From Neorhizobium sp. UBA7851 (GTDB lineage Bacteria; Pseudomonadota; Alphaproteobacteria; Rhizobiales; Rhizobiaceae): a DNA stretch of 41,284 bases. The DNA is taken from the NCBI GenBank assembly GCA_002500765.1, contig DLSX01000091.1:312-41595 (forward strand), in the 5' to 3' direction. Of this stretch, positions 32,534 through 41,094 are shown piece after piece (the first letter of the stretch is position 1; each line of letters starts with the position of its first letter). The notes below the pieces were generated by a model. The model worked only from the letters and a program-made list of their open reading frames with translations, ran no database searches and was not told the origin of the DNA. Position numbers and translations under genes: made by a program.

Positions 32534-33718
32534 TCAATCAGCGACAGTGTTTCTTTGGTATTCACGCGGGCTGCATCCAAGTTCGCGTTTGAATACCGTG
32601 TGCATGTATTGATTGCTGGTAAAGCCGCTCAACTCCGCCACCCTTTCGAGCGGAAGGCTCGGGTCCGCCAGCAGTTTCTGAGCCATTTGAAGCCGGTAAG
32701 CCAGCATATCATCATGGACGGTATAGCCGAAGGCGCGGCGGAAATGCGTTTCCAGCGTCGTTCGGGAAACGCCGACATAGGCTGCCACCTGAGCGACCTT
32801 TATGCCTTGGCCGGCGAACTGACGGATATAATGACGTGCGCGCATCACGTAAGGGTCGTAGATCGGCTGGTATCTGGAGGACATTTGCGCGTTTAGCCCG
32901 GCTGGCGGGATGATCACACGGTTCTCGTCCGGTGTCGCACCGATCAGGCGGCGATGCAGCATCGCAGCAGCCGTCTGCCCCATGCTGCGCGTGCCCTGCC
33001 GCACGGAACTTATCGGTATGCGGGTCAGCATGCGCAATAACGGATCGTCATCGATCCCGACGATCGAGATCTCTTCTGGAACGGCGATATCGGCAAGGAT
33101 GCAGGCTTGCAGGATGTGGCGGGCGCGCGAATCCGTCACCGCGATCACCCCGATCGGCTTCGGCAGGCTTTTCAGCCAGGCGATCACGTCGTTCAGGATA
33201 TCGTCCCAGTCCAGTCCGAACGTGCCTTGACCCTTGAAGATCTCCGGCTTGGCGCAATCCCGGGCGCAGAGTTTCAGATAGGCCTTTTCCCGCTCCTCCG
33301 ACCAGCGGTAGGAGCGGGTTTCCGGCAGGCCGTAAAAGGCAAAGTGCGGCAGGCCCATGTCGACGAGATGGGTATAGGCTTCCGTTACCAGCTTTTCGTT
33401 ATCGGTCGCCACATATGGGAAATTGCGGGGATAGTCGGCATTCCGATGATAGGAGCCGCCGACACCAATCACCGGTATCGAAACTTCCGACAGCGCCTTG
33501 ACGAAATCGGGATCGTCGAAATCCGCGATGATGCCATTGCCGGACCAGTCAGCAATCCCCGCGACGCTGTCGCGAAAATCCTCATGCAGCAGCATGTCCC
33601 AGACGGCGCGCGTCGATTTCACGTAATCGCAGACGCCGGCGATGATCTCCCGCCCGTAATTTCCGCGGGCTTTGAATAGCAGCGCGACCTGATAGCCGTT
33701 GCGTTTCTTCGCGGTCAT
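32534..33718 (-). CDS. xylR: Xylose-responsive AraC-type activator
   Basis: 394 aa from ATG 33718, with GGAGG 5 nt upstream; the frame is open further to 33796 without family sequence. The N-terminal LacI/periplasmic-binding-like sensor (about 1-275) matches E. coli XylR (392 aa) closely: IADFDDPDFVKAL, VIGVGGSYH, FAFYGLPET, GVIAVTDSRARHILQ and SIVGIDDDPLLRMLTR all have direct counterparts. The C-terminal AraC domain (about 290-390) has two helix-turn-helices, VAQVAAYVGVSRTTLETHFRRAFG and LERVAELSGFTSNQYMHTVFKREL. It binds xylose and should activate xylFGH downstream and perhaps the divergent xylo-oligosaccharide operon. Confidence 0.94.
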   Translation of the reverse strand: MTAKKRNGYQVALLFKARGNYGREIIAGVCDYVKSTRAVWDMLLHEDFRDSVAGIADWSGNGIIADFDDPDFVKALSEVSIPVIGVGGSYHRNADYPRNFPYVATDNEKLVTEAYTHLVDMGLPHFAFYGLPETRSYRWSEEREKAYLKLCARDCAKPEIFKGQGTFGLDWDDILNDVIAWLKSLPKPIGVIAVTDSRARHILQACILADIAVPEEISIVGIDDDPLLRMLTRIPISSVRQGTRSMGQTAAAMLHRRLIGATPDENRVIIPPAGLNAQMSSRYQPIYDPYVMRARHYIRQFAGQGIKVAQVAAYVGVSRTTLETHFRRAFGYTVHDDMLAYRLQMAQKLLADPSLPLERVAELSGFTSNQYMHTVFKRELGCSPREYQRNTVAD

Positions 33719-33799
33719 CTCATCCTCCATCAGACCCCGATTCATCAGCGCTATCAACTTGGCGGCGTTTGCAAGAAAAACATTCGCATTCATCAAGAT

Positions 33800-33830
33800 T
33801 GTTAAAAATTATAACAGGGGTTGCGAAACC
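33800..33830 (+). promoter_or_regulatory. Paired dyads in the divergent xylR / xylo-oligosaccharide promoter
   Basis: TGTTA - AAAATTA - TAACA (33800-33816) and the palindrome GGTTGCGAAACC (33819-33830, GGTTnCGnAACC) stand side by side in the 203-bp gap 33719-33921. TATAAC inside the first dyad could be a -10 box. The second resembles LacI/ROK operators with a central CG. The gap contains no gene. Confidence 0.45.
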
Positions 33831-33921
33831 GCATGGTCTAGCCTCCACGCATGAACCGGGTTTGGAGCCTCGGTTCGGAGGAATCTGGCTTCATCTGCCA
33901 GGCATATTGGAGGAAATTGTC

Positions 33922-35175
33922 ATGAAATCATTTTGCCTCGGGGCCGCAACGGTTCTGGGATTGACTTTGGCTGGCTCTGCGCTGGCGGACGACGTCCGCA
34001 TGCTGGCGATCGAGCCGAATGTCCCGGAAGGGCGGCAGTATTATCTCGACGTCGCAAAGGCGTATGAGGCAGAAAATCCGGGCACGAAGGTGCAGTTCGA
34101 CTTCCTCGACGACACGTCGTTCAAATCCAAGCTGCCGACGCTTCTGCAGTCTTCCGCGCGTCCGGACGCCTTCTTCACCTGGACCGGCGGCGTGTTCGCA
34201 GAGCAGGCCAAGGCTGGCGTGCTGAAGGACATTTCTGCCGACTTCACCGATGCCGACCGCAAGAACTATTCGCCCTCCGGCATCCAGGCGATGAGCCATG
34301 ACGGCAAGCTCTACGGCGCGCCGATGTATGCCGCGAGCGTCGTGCTCTGGTATAACAAGGCGCTTGTCGAAAAAGCTGGTGTCGACCCGAAGGCGATCAA
34401 GAACTGGGAAGACCTGCTTGCCGCTTCCAAGAAGATCCAGGGTGCCGGCATCGTACCGATCGTGATGGGCGGCAAGGACAAGTGGCCGATCGCGCTCTTC
34501 TACGGCCAGCTCGCAGCTCGTATCGCGGGTACCGATGGCGTAGCCGCGGCAGACAAGGGCGAGAACGAAGGCTTTAACAATCCGGCCTTCATTCAGGCCG
34601 GCGAAGCGCTGAAGGAACTGGCCGATCTGAAACCGTTCCAGCCTGGCTATATGGATACGACCCAACCCAAGGCGGCTGGTCTGTTCGGCGATGGCAAGGG
34701 TGCCTTCTATCTGGCCGGCAACTTCCTGGTCGGTGCGCAGGCGCAGAACTCGGCCACCGGCAAGGGGCTTGGAGACGATCTCGACTTCATCACCTTCCCG
34801 GCCGTTGAAGGTGGAAAGGGCGATCCGGCCGACACGTTCGGTGGCGTCAACGGCTGGCTGGTGACCAAGGATGCGCGCAAGCCTACGGTCGATTTCCTGA
34901 AATTCCTGACCAACAACAGGAACCAGACAGAAGGTGGCCGCCTGAAGATCTGGCTGCCGATCGGCACCGACGCACAGTCCGGCATTGCCGACCCGCGGCT
35001 GCGCCGGATCGCCGAGGATCTTTCCAAGGCACCGCACCACCAGCTCTATCTCGACCAGATGCTCGGAGCCAGCGTCGGTGCTGCCCTGAACGACGCTGCA
35101 GCTCAGATCGTGACCGGCGACATCTCGCCGGAAGAAGCCGCAGCACTCGTGGAAGAAGCGCGCGAGATGCGCTGA
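33922..35175 (+). CDS. Extracellular sugar-binding protein, family 1 (CUT1)
   Basis: 417 aa from ATG 33922, with TTGGAGG 8 nt upstream. Signal peptide of about 21 residues ends in GSALA-DD. SBP_bac_1 features are AKAYEAENPGTKVQFDFLDDTSFKSKLPTLLQS (about 42-74), PDAFFTWTGG, YGAPMYAASVVLWYNKALVEKAGV (about 133-156) and the aromatic ligand-site residues around KWPIALFYGQLAARIAG. It is the first gene of an operon with two permeases, a GH43 xylosidase and an ATPase, so the ligand is probably a xylo-oligosaccharide or other plant pentose oligomer. Confidence 0.92.
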   Translation: MKSFCLGAATVLGLTLAGSALADDVRMLAIEPNVPEGRQYYLDVAKAYEAENPGTKVQFDFLDDTSFKSKLPTLLQSSARPDAFFTWTGGVFAEQAKAGVLKDISADFTDADRKNYSPSGIQAMSHDGKLYGAPMYAASVVLWYNKALVEKAGVDPKAIKNWEDLLAASKKIQGAGIVPIVMGGKDKWPIALFYGQLAARIAGTDGVAAADKGENEGFNNPAFIQAGEALKELADLKPFQPGYMDTTQPKAAGLFGDGKGAFYLAGNFLVGAQAQNSATGKGLGDDLDFITFPAVEGGKGDPADTFGGVNGWLVTKDARKPTVDFLKFLTNNRNQTEGGRLKIWLPIGTDAQSGIADPRLRRIAEDLSKAPHHQLYLDQMLGASVGAALNDAAAQIVTGDISPEEAAALVEEAREMR

Positions 35176-35246
35176 CACTCGTTTGATGTGGGCGTGGCGA
35201 TCCGTTCGCCACGCCTCACGCAACACCGGACATATCGAGGAATGAC

Positions 35247-36179
35247 ATGACGACCATGACCGGCTCACGCCCACAGCTGAGCCCGGCGGCGCGCATTGCG
35301 CGCATGCACAGACAAGGAAAGCTGACCGCTCTCCTGCTGTTTTTGCCGCCGGCCCTGGTGCTCTTCACCCTTTTCGTCATCTGGCCGATCTTCAACGCCG
35401 CCAACCTGAGCTTCTTCAAGTGGAGCGGTTATGGCGCGATCGACAATTTCGTCGGCACCCAGAATTATCAGCGGCTTGCCAATCACTCGGTCTTTCATCA
35501 GTCCTTGTGGAATTCGATAAAGCTGATCCTGGCGTCGCTGTTCATCCAGATCCCGCTGGCACTGACACTGGCATTACTCATCTACAAGAAGACGTCAGCC
35601 AACACGGCGTTCCGGCTGATTTTCTTCGCTCCCTATATTCTCGCCGAAATCGCCTCCGGTGTGATCTGGAGCTTCATCTTCGACGGTGATTTCGGGGTTT
35701 CCGGCCAGATCGCCGCAGCACTCGGGATCGATCCCTTCTACATCCTGGCAGACCGGCAATTCGCATTCCTCGCCATCATCACCGTCGTCGTGTGGAAATA
35801 TTTCGGCTACCACATGATGATCTTTATCGCAGCTCTGCAGGCCGTGCCGGATGACCTGATCGAGGCTGCCGAAATTGATGGCGCGGGCCGTTGGCAGAAG
35901 GTCTTTTACGTCAAGCTGCCGCTGATCATGCACGCGATCAAGCTTTCCGCATTTTTCGCGATCGTCGGCGCGCTGCAGGTCTTCGACATCATCATCCCGC
36001 TCACAAACGGCGGTCCGTCGAATTCCACCCATTCGATCGTCAGCTATCTCTACACCTACGGGCTTGCGCAGCTGAATGTCGGTTATGGTGCTGCCGTCGG
36101 TGTGGTCCTGTTCATTCTTTGCATGGTGACCGCCTTCAGCTACCGGCGCCTCGCCATGGGTAAAGGAGGCGCGCTATGA
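35247..36179 (+). CDS. Sugar ABC transporter permease (MalF/UgpA family)
   Basis: 310 aa. Six membrane segments are expected, beginning with LTALLLFLPPALVLFTLFVIWPIFNAANLSF (about 31-61), typical of CUT1 permeases. The coupling EAA motif is in DDLIEAAEIDGAGRWQKVFYVKLPLIMHAI (about 205-234). The stop overlaps the next permease start by 4 bp. With its partner it forms the membrane channel for the binding protein encoded just upstream. Confidence 0.92.
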   Translation: MTTMTGSRPQLSPAARIARMHRQGKLTALLLFLPPALVLFTLFVIWPIFNAANLSFFKWSGYGAIDNFVGTQNYQRLANHSVFHQSLWNSIKLILASLFIQIPLALTLALLIYKKTSANTAFRLIFFAPYILAEIASGVIWSFIFDGDFGVSGQIAAALGIDPFYILADRQFAFLAIITVVVWKYFGYHMMIFIAALQAVPDDLIEAAEIDGAGRWQKVFYVKLPLIMHAIKLSAFFAIVGALQVFDIIIPLTNGGPSNSTHSIVSYLYTYGLAQLNVGYGAAVGVVLFILCMVTAFSYRRLAMGKGGAL

Positions 36180-37006
36180 ACCGCCCTGGTTTCTTCCTCG
36201 CGCTTGTCCGCGCAGCTGTCCTGTCGATCGTCGCGGCTCTCGTCATCGTGCCGTTGATCGCAACCTTCCTCGGCGGCTTCAAATCGGTCGGTGAATTGCG
36301 GGCCTCCCCCTTCGGGCTCCCACCCGTCTGGCGTGTCGAGACCTACACCGAGATTCTCGGTGGTTCGGTCTTCTGGGGTTACATCCAGAACTCGCTGATC
36401 ATCTCGTTCTCGGCTGTGTTTCTGACCCTGATGCTGGCCTCGATGGCGGCCTACATCTTCGCGCAGATCCGCTTTTTCGGTTCGAAATATATCCAGGCCT
36501 ATCTGCTACTCGGTCTGATGTTCCCGTTTGCGACAGCGATCGTGCCGCTCTTCCTGCAGATCCGTGATTTCGGGCTTCTCGACAACCCGCTCGGCGTGAT
36601 CTTGCCGCAGACGGCCTTCTCTATGGCCTTTGCGATCGTGCTTCTGCGCAGCTTTTTCCAGCAATTGCCGAAGGAGTTGTTCGAAGCCGCCTATGTGGAT
36701 GGCTGCGGTTATATAGGCTTCTTTTTCCGCTTCACCCTGCCGCTGTCAACGCCGATCCTTGCCACTGTCGGCACCTTCGTTTTCGTCCAGAGCTGGAACA
36801 ACTATCTCTTGCCTTTGGTCGTGATCAACGACAGCGCCGGCTACACCTGGCCGCTCGGCATCATGCGCTATCGCGGCGAGTTCATGGTCGAGTGGAACCG
36901 CATTCTCGCCTTCGTCTCGCTGACCATTCTGCCGGCGCTGATCTTCTTCACCTTCACCCAGAAATACATCGTGGCCGGTCTCACCCGCGGCTCCGTGAAA
37001 GGATGA
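36176..37006 (+). CDS. Sugar ABC transporter permease (MalG/UgpE family)
   Basis: 276 aa; the start overlaps the upstream permease by ATGA. CUT1 MalG-type: after the first helix the loop KSVGELRASPFGLPP (about 35-49), then the core domain with the EAA loop KELFEAAYVDGCGYIGFFFRFTLPLSTPILATV (about 165-197) and a hydrophobic C-terminus ending FTFTQKYIVAGLTRGSVKG, which is the family signature. Four bases separate its stop from the xylosidase start. Confidence 0.93.
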   Translation: MNRPGFFLALVRAAVLSIVAALVIVPLIATFLGGFKSVGELRASPFGLPPVWRVETYTEILGGSVFWGYIQNSLIISFSAVFLTLMLASMAAYIFAQIRFFGSKYIQAYLLLGLMFPFATAIVPLFLQIRDFGLLDNPLGVILPQTAFSMAFAIVLLRSFFQQLPKELFEAAYVDGCGYIGFFFRFTLPLSTPILATVGTFVFVQSWNNYLLPLVVINDSAGYTWPLGIMRYRGEFMVEWNRILAFVSLTILPALIFFTFTQKYIVAGLTRGSVKG

Positions 37007-37010
37007 CCTC

Positions 37011-38645
37011 ATGACACCCGTAATCCGCAATCCGATCCTGCCGGGCTTCAATGCCGACCCTTCGATCTGCCGTGCGGGCGATGACTATTATATCGCCGTC
37101 TCGACCTTCGAATGGTATCCGGGCGTGCAGATCCATCATTCGCGCGACCTGGTAAACTGGCGTCTCGTCACCCGTCCGCTTAACCGCGCCTCGCAACTCG
37201 ACATGCGCGGCGATCCTGACAGCTGCGGCATCTGGGCACCGTGCCTGACCTATTCCGATGGACTGTTCTGGCTGGTTTACACGGATGTGAAGCGCAAGAG
37301 CGGCTCGTTCAAGGATGCGCATAATTACATGGTCACCGCGCCTTCGATCGAAGGTCCGTGGTCCGATCCGGTCTACATGAACTCTTCCGGCTTCGATCCG
37401 TCACTCTTCCACGATGACGATGGCCGCAAATACCATGTGAACCTGCTCTGGGATCATCGCGGCCGTCCGTCGCGCTTCGGTGGCATCGTGCTGCAGGAAT
37501 ACGATCCGGTAGAAAAGAAGCTGGTTGGGCCGATCTCCAACATCTTCAAGGGCTCGCCGCTCGGTCTTGCGGAAGGACCGCATCTCTACAAGCGTGACGG
37601 CTGGTATTATCTGATCGTTGCCGAGGGTGGTACGGGCTACAGCCATGCCGTGACCATGGCACGCTCACGCAATCTGACCGGCCCCTATGAACTGCATCCC
37701 GACACCCATGTCGTCACCTCGCGTTTCCACCCGGATGCGACCTTGCAGCGCGGCGGGCATGGCGACTTCGTCGAAACGCCGGATGGCGGCACTTACATGG
37801 TGCATCTGTGCAGTCGTCCGCTGCCGGGTCTCTACCGTTCTGTCCTGGGGCGCGAGACATCCATCCAGAAATGTGTATGGGGTGACGATGGCTGGCTGCG
37901 TCTGGAAGGCGAAAAATTCGTGCCGCAGGACGAGGTTCCTGCCCCCAATCTGCCGGGCCATCCTTTCCCGGCGGAGCCGGAACGATATGAGTTCAACCCG
38001 GACAAGGGATTGCCGCTCGACTTCCAGTGGCTGCGCTCGCCCTATCCCGAACGGCTGTTCTCACTGACTGAACGGCTCGGCCATCTGCGCCTTTTCGGGC
38101 GCGAGTCGGTCGGCTCGTGGTTCGAGCAGTCGCTCGTGGCGCGGCGGCAGACGGATTTCGACTACGATGCAGAGACGGAAGTCGATTGCGATCCGACCTC
38201 GCATTTGCAGATGGCCGGCCTGATCGCCTACTACAACCGCTTCGCCTACCACTATCTATGCCTTAGCCATGACGAGAAGGCCGGACGCTCGCTGCAGATC
38301 TTCTACTGCAACGGCCAGTGGCCGAATGGCATGACCATGCTCGGGCTGGACAATCCGATCTCAGTTCCAGACGGCCCCGTGCGCTTGCGCGTCGAGGTGC
38401 GCGGCGCAGCTCTGCGCTTCTTCTACATGAAGGATGGTGCCTGGATGCGCATTGGCCCGGTTCTCGACAACTCCGTCCTTTCCGACGAAAGCGGCGAAGG
38501 AGAGCAGAGCAAGATCACCGGCTCCTTCGTCGGCATAGGCAATTTCACCGGTGCCTTTGTCGGCATGGCCGCGCACGATCTCGGCGGCCTTGCGATGCCG
38601 GCCGACTTCTCACACTTCACCTATAAAAACCTTCCCAAGGAATGA
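37011..38645 (+). CDS. GH43 beta-xylosidase (cytoplasmic)
   Basis: 544 aa. Five-bladed propeller of glycoside hydrolase family 43 with the catalytic set Asp16 (PGFNADPSIC, base), Asp129 (SSGFDPSLFHDDDG, pKa modulator) and Glu188 (LAEGPHLYKRDGWYYL, acid); the Selenomonas beta-xylosidase uses residues at almost the same positions. A C-terminal beta-sandwich (about 330-540, GH43_C2-like) completes the active site. No signal peptide, so it works on imported xylobiose or xylo-oligosaccharides inside the cell and frees D-xylose. Its place within the transporter operon supports this. Alpha-L-arabinofuranosidase side activity is common in the family. Confidence 0.93.
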   Translation: MTPVIRNPILPGFNADPSICRAGDDYYIAVSTFEWYPGVQIHHSRDLVNWRLVTRPLNRASQLDMRGDPDSCGIWAPCLTYSDGLFWLVYTDVKRKSGSFKDAHNYMVTAPSIEGPWSDPVYMNSSGFDPSLFHDDDGRKYHVNLLWDHRGRPSRFGGIVLQEYDPVEKKLVGPISNIFKGSPLGLAEGPHLYKRDGWYYLIVAEGGTGYSHAVTMARSRNLTGPYELHPDTHVVTSRFHPDATLQRGGHGDFVETPDGGTYMVHLCSRPLPGLYRSVLGRETSIQKCVWGDDGWLRLEGEKFVPQDEVPAPNLPGHPFPAEPERYEFNPDKGLPLDFQWLRSPYPERLFSLTERLGHLRLFGRESVGSWFEQSLVARRQTDFDYDAETEVDCDPTSHLQMAGLIAYYNRFAYHYLCLSHDEKAGRSLQIFYCNGQWPNGMTMLGLDNPISVPDGPVRLRVEVRGAALRFFYMKDGAWMRIGPVLDNSVLSDESGEGEQSKITGSFVGIGNFTGAFVGMAAHDLGGLAMPADFSHFTYKNLPKE

Positions 38646-38649
38646 TCCG

Positions 38650-39648
38650 ATGGCTGTTGTCGAATACCGAAACATCAAGAAGGATTTTGGCGCGGTTACC
38701 GTCATTCCCGATGCCTCTCTGCATATTCCGGATGGCTCCTTCACCGTTTTCGTCGGTCCATCGGGCTGCGGGAAGTCGACGCTGCTGAGGTTGACGGCGG
38801 GGCTTGAGGAAGCAACCGACGGGCGGATTTTCATCGATGCGCGCGACGTCACCGAAGAGCGGCCGACCGAGCGCGGCATCGCCATGGTGTTCCAGTCCTA
38901 TGCGCTTTATCCGCATATGGATGTGGCCGAAAACATCGGCTTTGCGCTGAAAATGGCGAAGGTTCCGAAGGCGGAGATCAAGGCGAAGGTTGAAGCCGCC
39001 GCCGACGTGCTGCAACTGACCCCACTCCTGAAGCGCAAGCCGGCGGAGCTCTCCGGTGGTCAGCGGCAGCGTGTCGCCATCGGCCGCGCCATCGTGCGCC
39101 AGCCGAAGGTGTTTCTCTTCGACGAACCGCTGTCCAACCTCGACGCGGCGCTTCGCACGCAGATGCGTGTGGAGCTGGCGCAATTGCACAAGCGGCTTGG
39201 CGCAACGATGATCTATGTGACGCATGACCAGGTGGAAGCCATGACGCTCGCCGATCAGATCGTCGTGCTGAACAAGGGGTTGATCGAGCAGGTCGGTGCG
39301 CCGATCGATCTCTACAACAAGCCCGAAACCTTGTTCGTTGCCGGTTTCATCGGCTCGCCGAAGATGAACTTCTTTACCGGGCCTCTGGCGGCGGCAGTTG
39401 GCGCACATACTCTTGGTGTCCGCCCTGAACATCTGGAGGTCGATCGCAAGAACGGACTTCTGTCGGGTGCCGTGCAGTTTTCCGAGCGGTTGGGCAGCGA
39501 CACGTTTCTGCATGTTGCGGTTGACGGTATCGGCATCGTGATTGCCCGCGCCGTGGGTGATGCTGTCTACGCGTCAGGAGAGACGGTGTGGCTTTCCTAT
39601 ACGTCCGAAATGACTCATCGTTTCGATGAGGCCGGCAAACGGCTGTGA
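38650..39648 (+). CDS. Sugar ABC transporter ATPase (MalK/UgpC family)
   Basis: 332 aa from ATG 38650; AAGGAA upstream overlaps the xylosidase stop region. Walker A GPSGCGKST (about 36-44), Q-loop VFQSYALYPHM near 80, signature LSGGQRQRVAIGRAIV near 135 and Walker B VFLFDEPLSNLD are those of CUT1 importers. The C-terminal TOBE/OB domain (about 235-330; GFIGSPKMNFF, LGVRPEHLEV, ERLGSDTFLHV) is present but slightly shorter than usual for UgpC (about 360). It is the last gene of the operon. Confidence 0.93.
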   Translation: MAVVEYRNIKKDFGAVTVIPDASLHIPDGSFTVFVGPSGCGKSTLLRLTAGLEEATDGRIFIDARDVTEERPTERGIAMVFQSYALYPHMDVAENIGFALKMAKVPKAEIKAKVEAAADVLQLTPLLKRKPAELSGGQRQRVAIGRAIVRQPKVFLFDEPLSNLDAALRTQMRVELAQLHKRLGATMIYVTHDQVEAMTLADQIVVLNKGLIEQVGAPIDLYNKPETLFVAGFIGSPKMNFFTGPLAAAVGAHTLGVRPEHLEVDRKNGLLSGAVQFSERLGSDTFLHVAVDGIGIVIARAVGDAVYASGETVWLSYTSEMTHRFDEAGKRL

Positions 39649-39658
39649 GAACTTATAC

Positions 39659-39681
39659 CTGCGCGCCGATCAGGCGCGCAG
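39659..39681. terminator. Bidirectional hairpin between convergent genes
   Basis: CTGCGCGCC - GATCA - GGCGCGCAG has a perfect 9-bp GC-rich stem. It lies in the 21-bp convergent gap, and the stop codon of the FtsX-type permease gene is in the loop. No T-tract on either side, so termination strength is uncertain. Confidence 0.5.
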
Positions 39682-41094
39682 GGCGGTTGCCGGGGACTGG
39701 CGATAGGCAAGCAATGCCGGCACGGCGGCGAGTATGGCGGCGAAGCCGAGGAATACCAGCGCCAGTCGAAGGTCGTCGCGCGTAAAGCCGACCGGCAGTA
39801 TTACTCCGCTTTTGGCAGTGAAAAGCTGCGCGCCGATCTGGGCGGCTGCGAGCCCGATCAAGAAACCGATACCGATACCGAGTGCTACGAGCAGGAAAAG
39901 TTCCAGCCAGACGATGGTGAATACGGAGGCGCGAGGAGCCCCGAAGGCACGTAGCGCGCCGATTTGACGACGCCTCTGGCCAACATGGATGACCGTCACC
40001 AGCACCAATGCCGCCGCGACAAGCCCCTGCGAACCAGCAGCGACCGCGCTCAGGATCATCTTCGCATCGCCCAAAGTGGCATAAAGGCGGGTCAGCACTT
40101 CTCCGGGAAAGACGCCGAGCGTGCTGCCGGTACGATATTCCTGTCGCAACCTGTAGGCATCGGCAATCGTCTTCGGCTTGACGAGAATGGCGGGCAGGCC
40201 AGGTGTGGAAGCGCCAAAGGTTTCAACGATCGGCGCATCGGGATCTATACTACCATGGTGGTCCTCTTCCATATGTGCGGAGGAAGCGGCACCGAGTGCA
40301 AAAGCGGGTCTCTGAGGTTGTGCGGCAGGCGTCTCGGCTACAGGCGTCACGTGTTCCGTCGCTGTGTTCTCGACGTGGGTTTCACCGTCCTCGTGATGCT
40401 CGTCGCCTTCATGGGCGTGGTCGTGCCCATCTCCGTCATGATGCTCACTGTTATGCGTATCCTCGTCGCCATCGTGATGCCCATGTTCTTCGCCAAGGCC
40501 GTGAACATGCCAGACGGCCTGGATGGGCACGAGAATGGCGCGGTCCCAGGGCGTGCCAGTCGGCTGCAGCTTTCCGATGACCTTATAGGCTGGACCTGCA
40601 TGGGTATGGCCACCCGTCTCGGCCGTGCCGTGCATGGGCTTGATTTCAGCGCCGAGCGGCAGGTTGACGGCTGCACCCAGAACCGCTTCGCCTTCCAGCG
40701 CGAACATCTTGCCTTCGGCAAAGCCCGGCGTGGTGCTGGCTACGAGTTTCGTGGTCGTGCCGATGATAGGGTAACCGGCAAAACTATCGCCGAAACCGAC
40801 CGGGGCGGCCCAATCGACGCGTGGATCGGCGGAGAGCTTGGTGAGGACGGCACCATCGACCAGGGGCAGGGGAGCTGCCTGCAAAAAGATGGAGGAGAGG
40901 ACGAGCTGGGTTTCGCTGCCGGCTGCGCCGACGACGAGATCGAACTTGTCGGCGGCACGCGCACTGCCAAGACGCAGCGAACGCTCCTGCAGCGTGACGG
41001 CCACGCCGAGAGCGGTTGCAAGCGCGACCAGAACCACGACGACGGCACCGCCGAGCCAGAGACGGCGAAGATCCGCGAGAATGAAGCCGATCAT
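39670..41094 (-). CDS. FtsX-type ABC permease with histidine-rich extracytoplasmic loop
   Basis: 474 aa. One N-terminal membrane helix (about 14-34) is followed by a MacB-PCD-like periplasmic domain (DLVVGAAGSETQLVLSSIFLQ; TTPGFAEGKMFALEGEAVLGAAV). Then come three C-terminal helices (about 345-470) with HVGQRRRQIGALRAFGAPRASVF, the FtsX coupling helix. Residues 196-248 contain 15 histidines mixed with Asp and Glu, a likely zinc or other metal-binding loop. The ATPase gene overlaps its start by 4 bp. FtsX/MacB/LolC-type pairs with such loops occur near zinc-responsive genes in other Proteobacteria; a metal-related role is an inference from the loop. Confidence 0.85.
   Translation of the reverse strand: MIGFILADLRRLWLGGAVVVVLVALATALGVAVTLQERSLRLGSARAADKFDLVVGAAGSETQLVLSSIFLQAAPLPLVDGAVLTKLSADPRVDWAAPVGFGDSFAGYPIIGTTTKLVASTTPGFAEGKMFALEGEAVLGAAVNLPLGAEIKPMHGTAETGGHTHAGPAYKVIGKLQPTGTPWDRAILVPIQAVWHVHGLGEEHGHHDGDEDTHNSEHHDGDGHDHAHEGDEHHEDGETHVENTATEHVTPVAETPAAQPQRPAFALGAASSAHMEEDHHGSIDPDAPIVETFGASTPGLPAILVKPKTIADAYRLRQEYRTGSTLGVFPGEVLTRLYATLGDAKMILSAVAAGSQGLVAAALVLVTVIHVGQRRRQIGALRAFGAPRASVFTIVWLELFLLVALGIGIGFLIGLAAAQIGAQLFTAKSGVILPVGFTRDDLRLALVFLGFAAILAAVPALLAYRQSPATALRA

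Noticed and set aside
32297..32896. 199-aa plus-strand frame between xylF and xylR, with a good ribosome site before an internal ATG at about 32420
   Set aside because: The second half is antisense to the XylR DNA-binding domain and the product matches no family; a very short peptide from the internal ATG cannot be excluded but is not supported.
33928..35274. 448-aa minus-strand frame opposite the CUT1 sugar-binding protein
   Set aside because: Antisense shadow; the plus strand encodes a signal peptide and complete SBP family-1 protein in a transporter operon.
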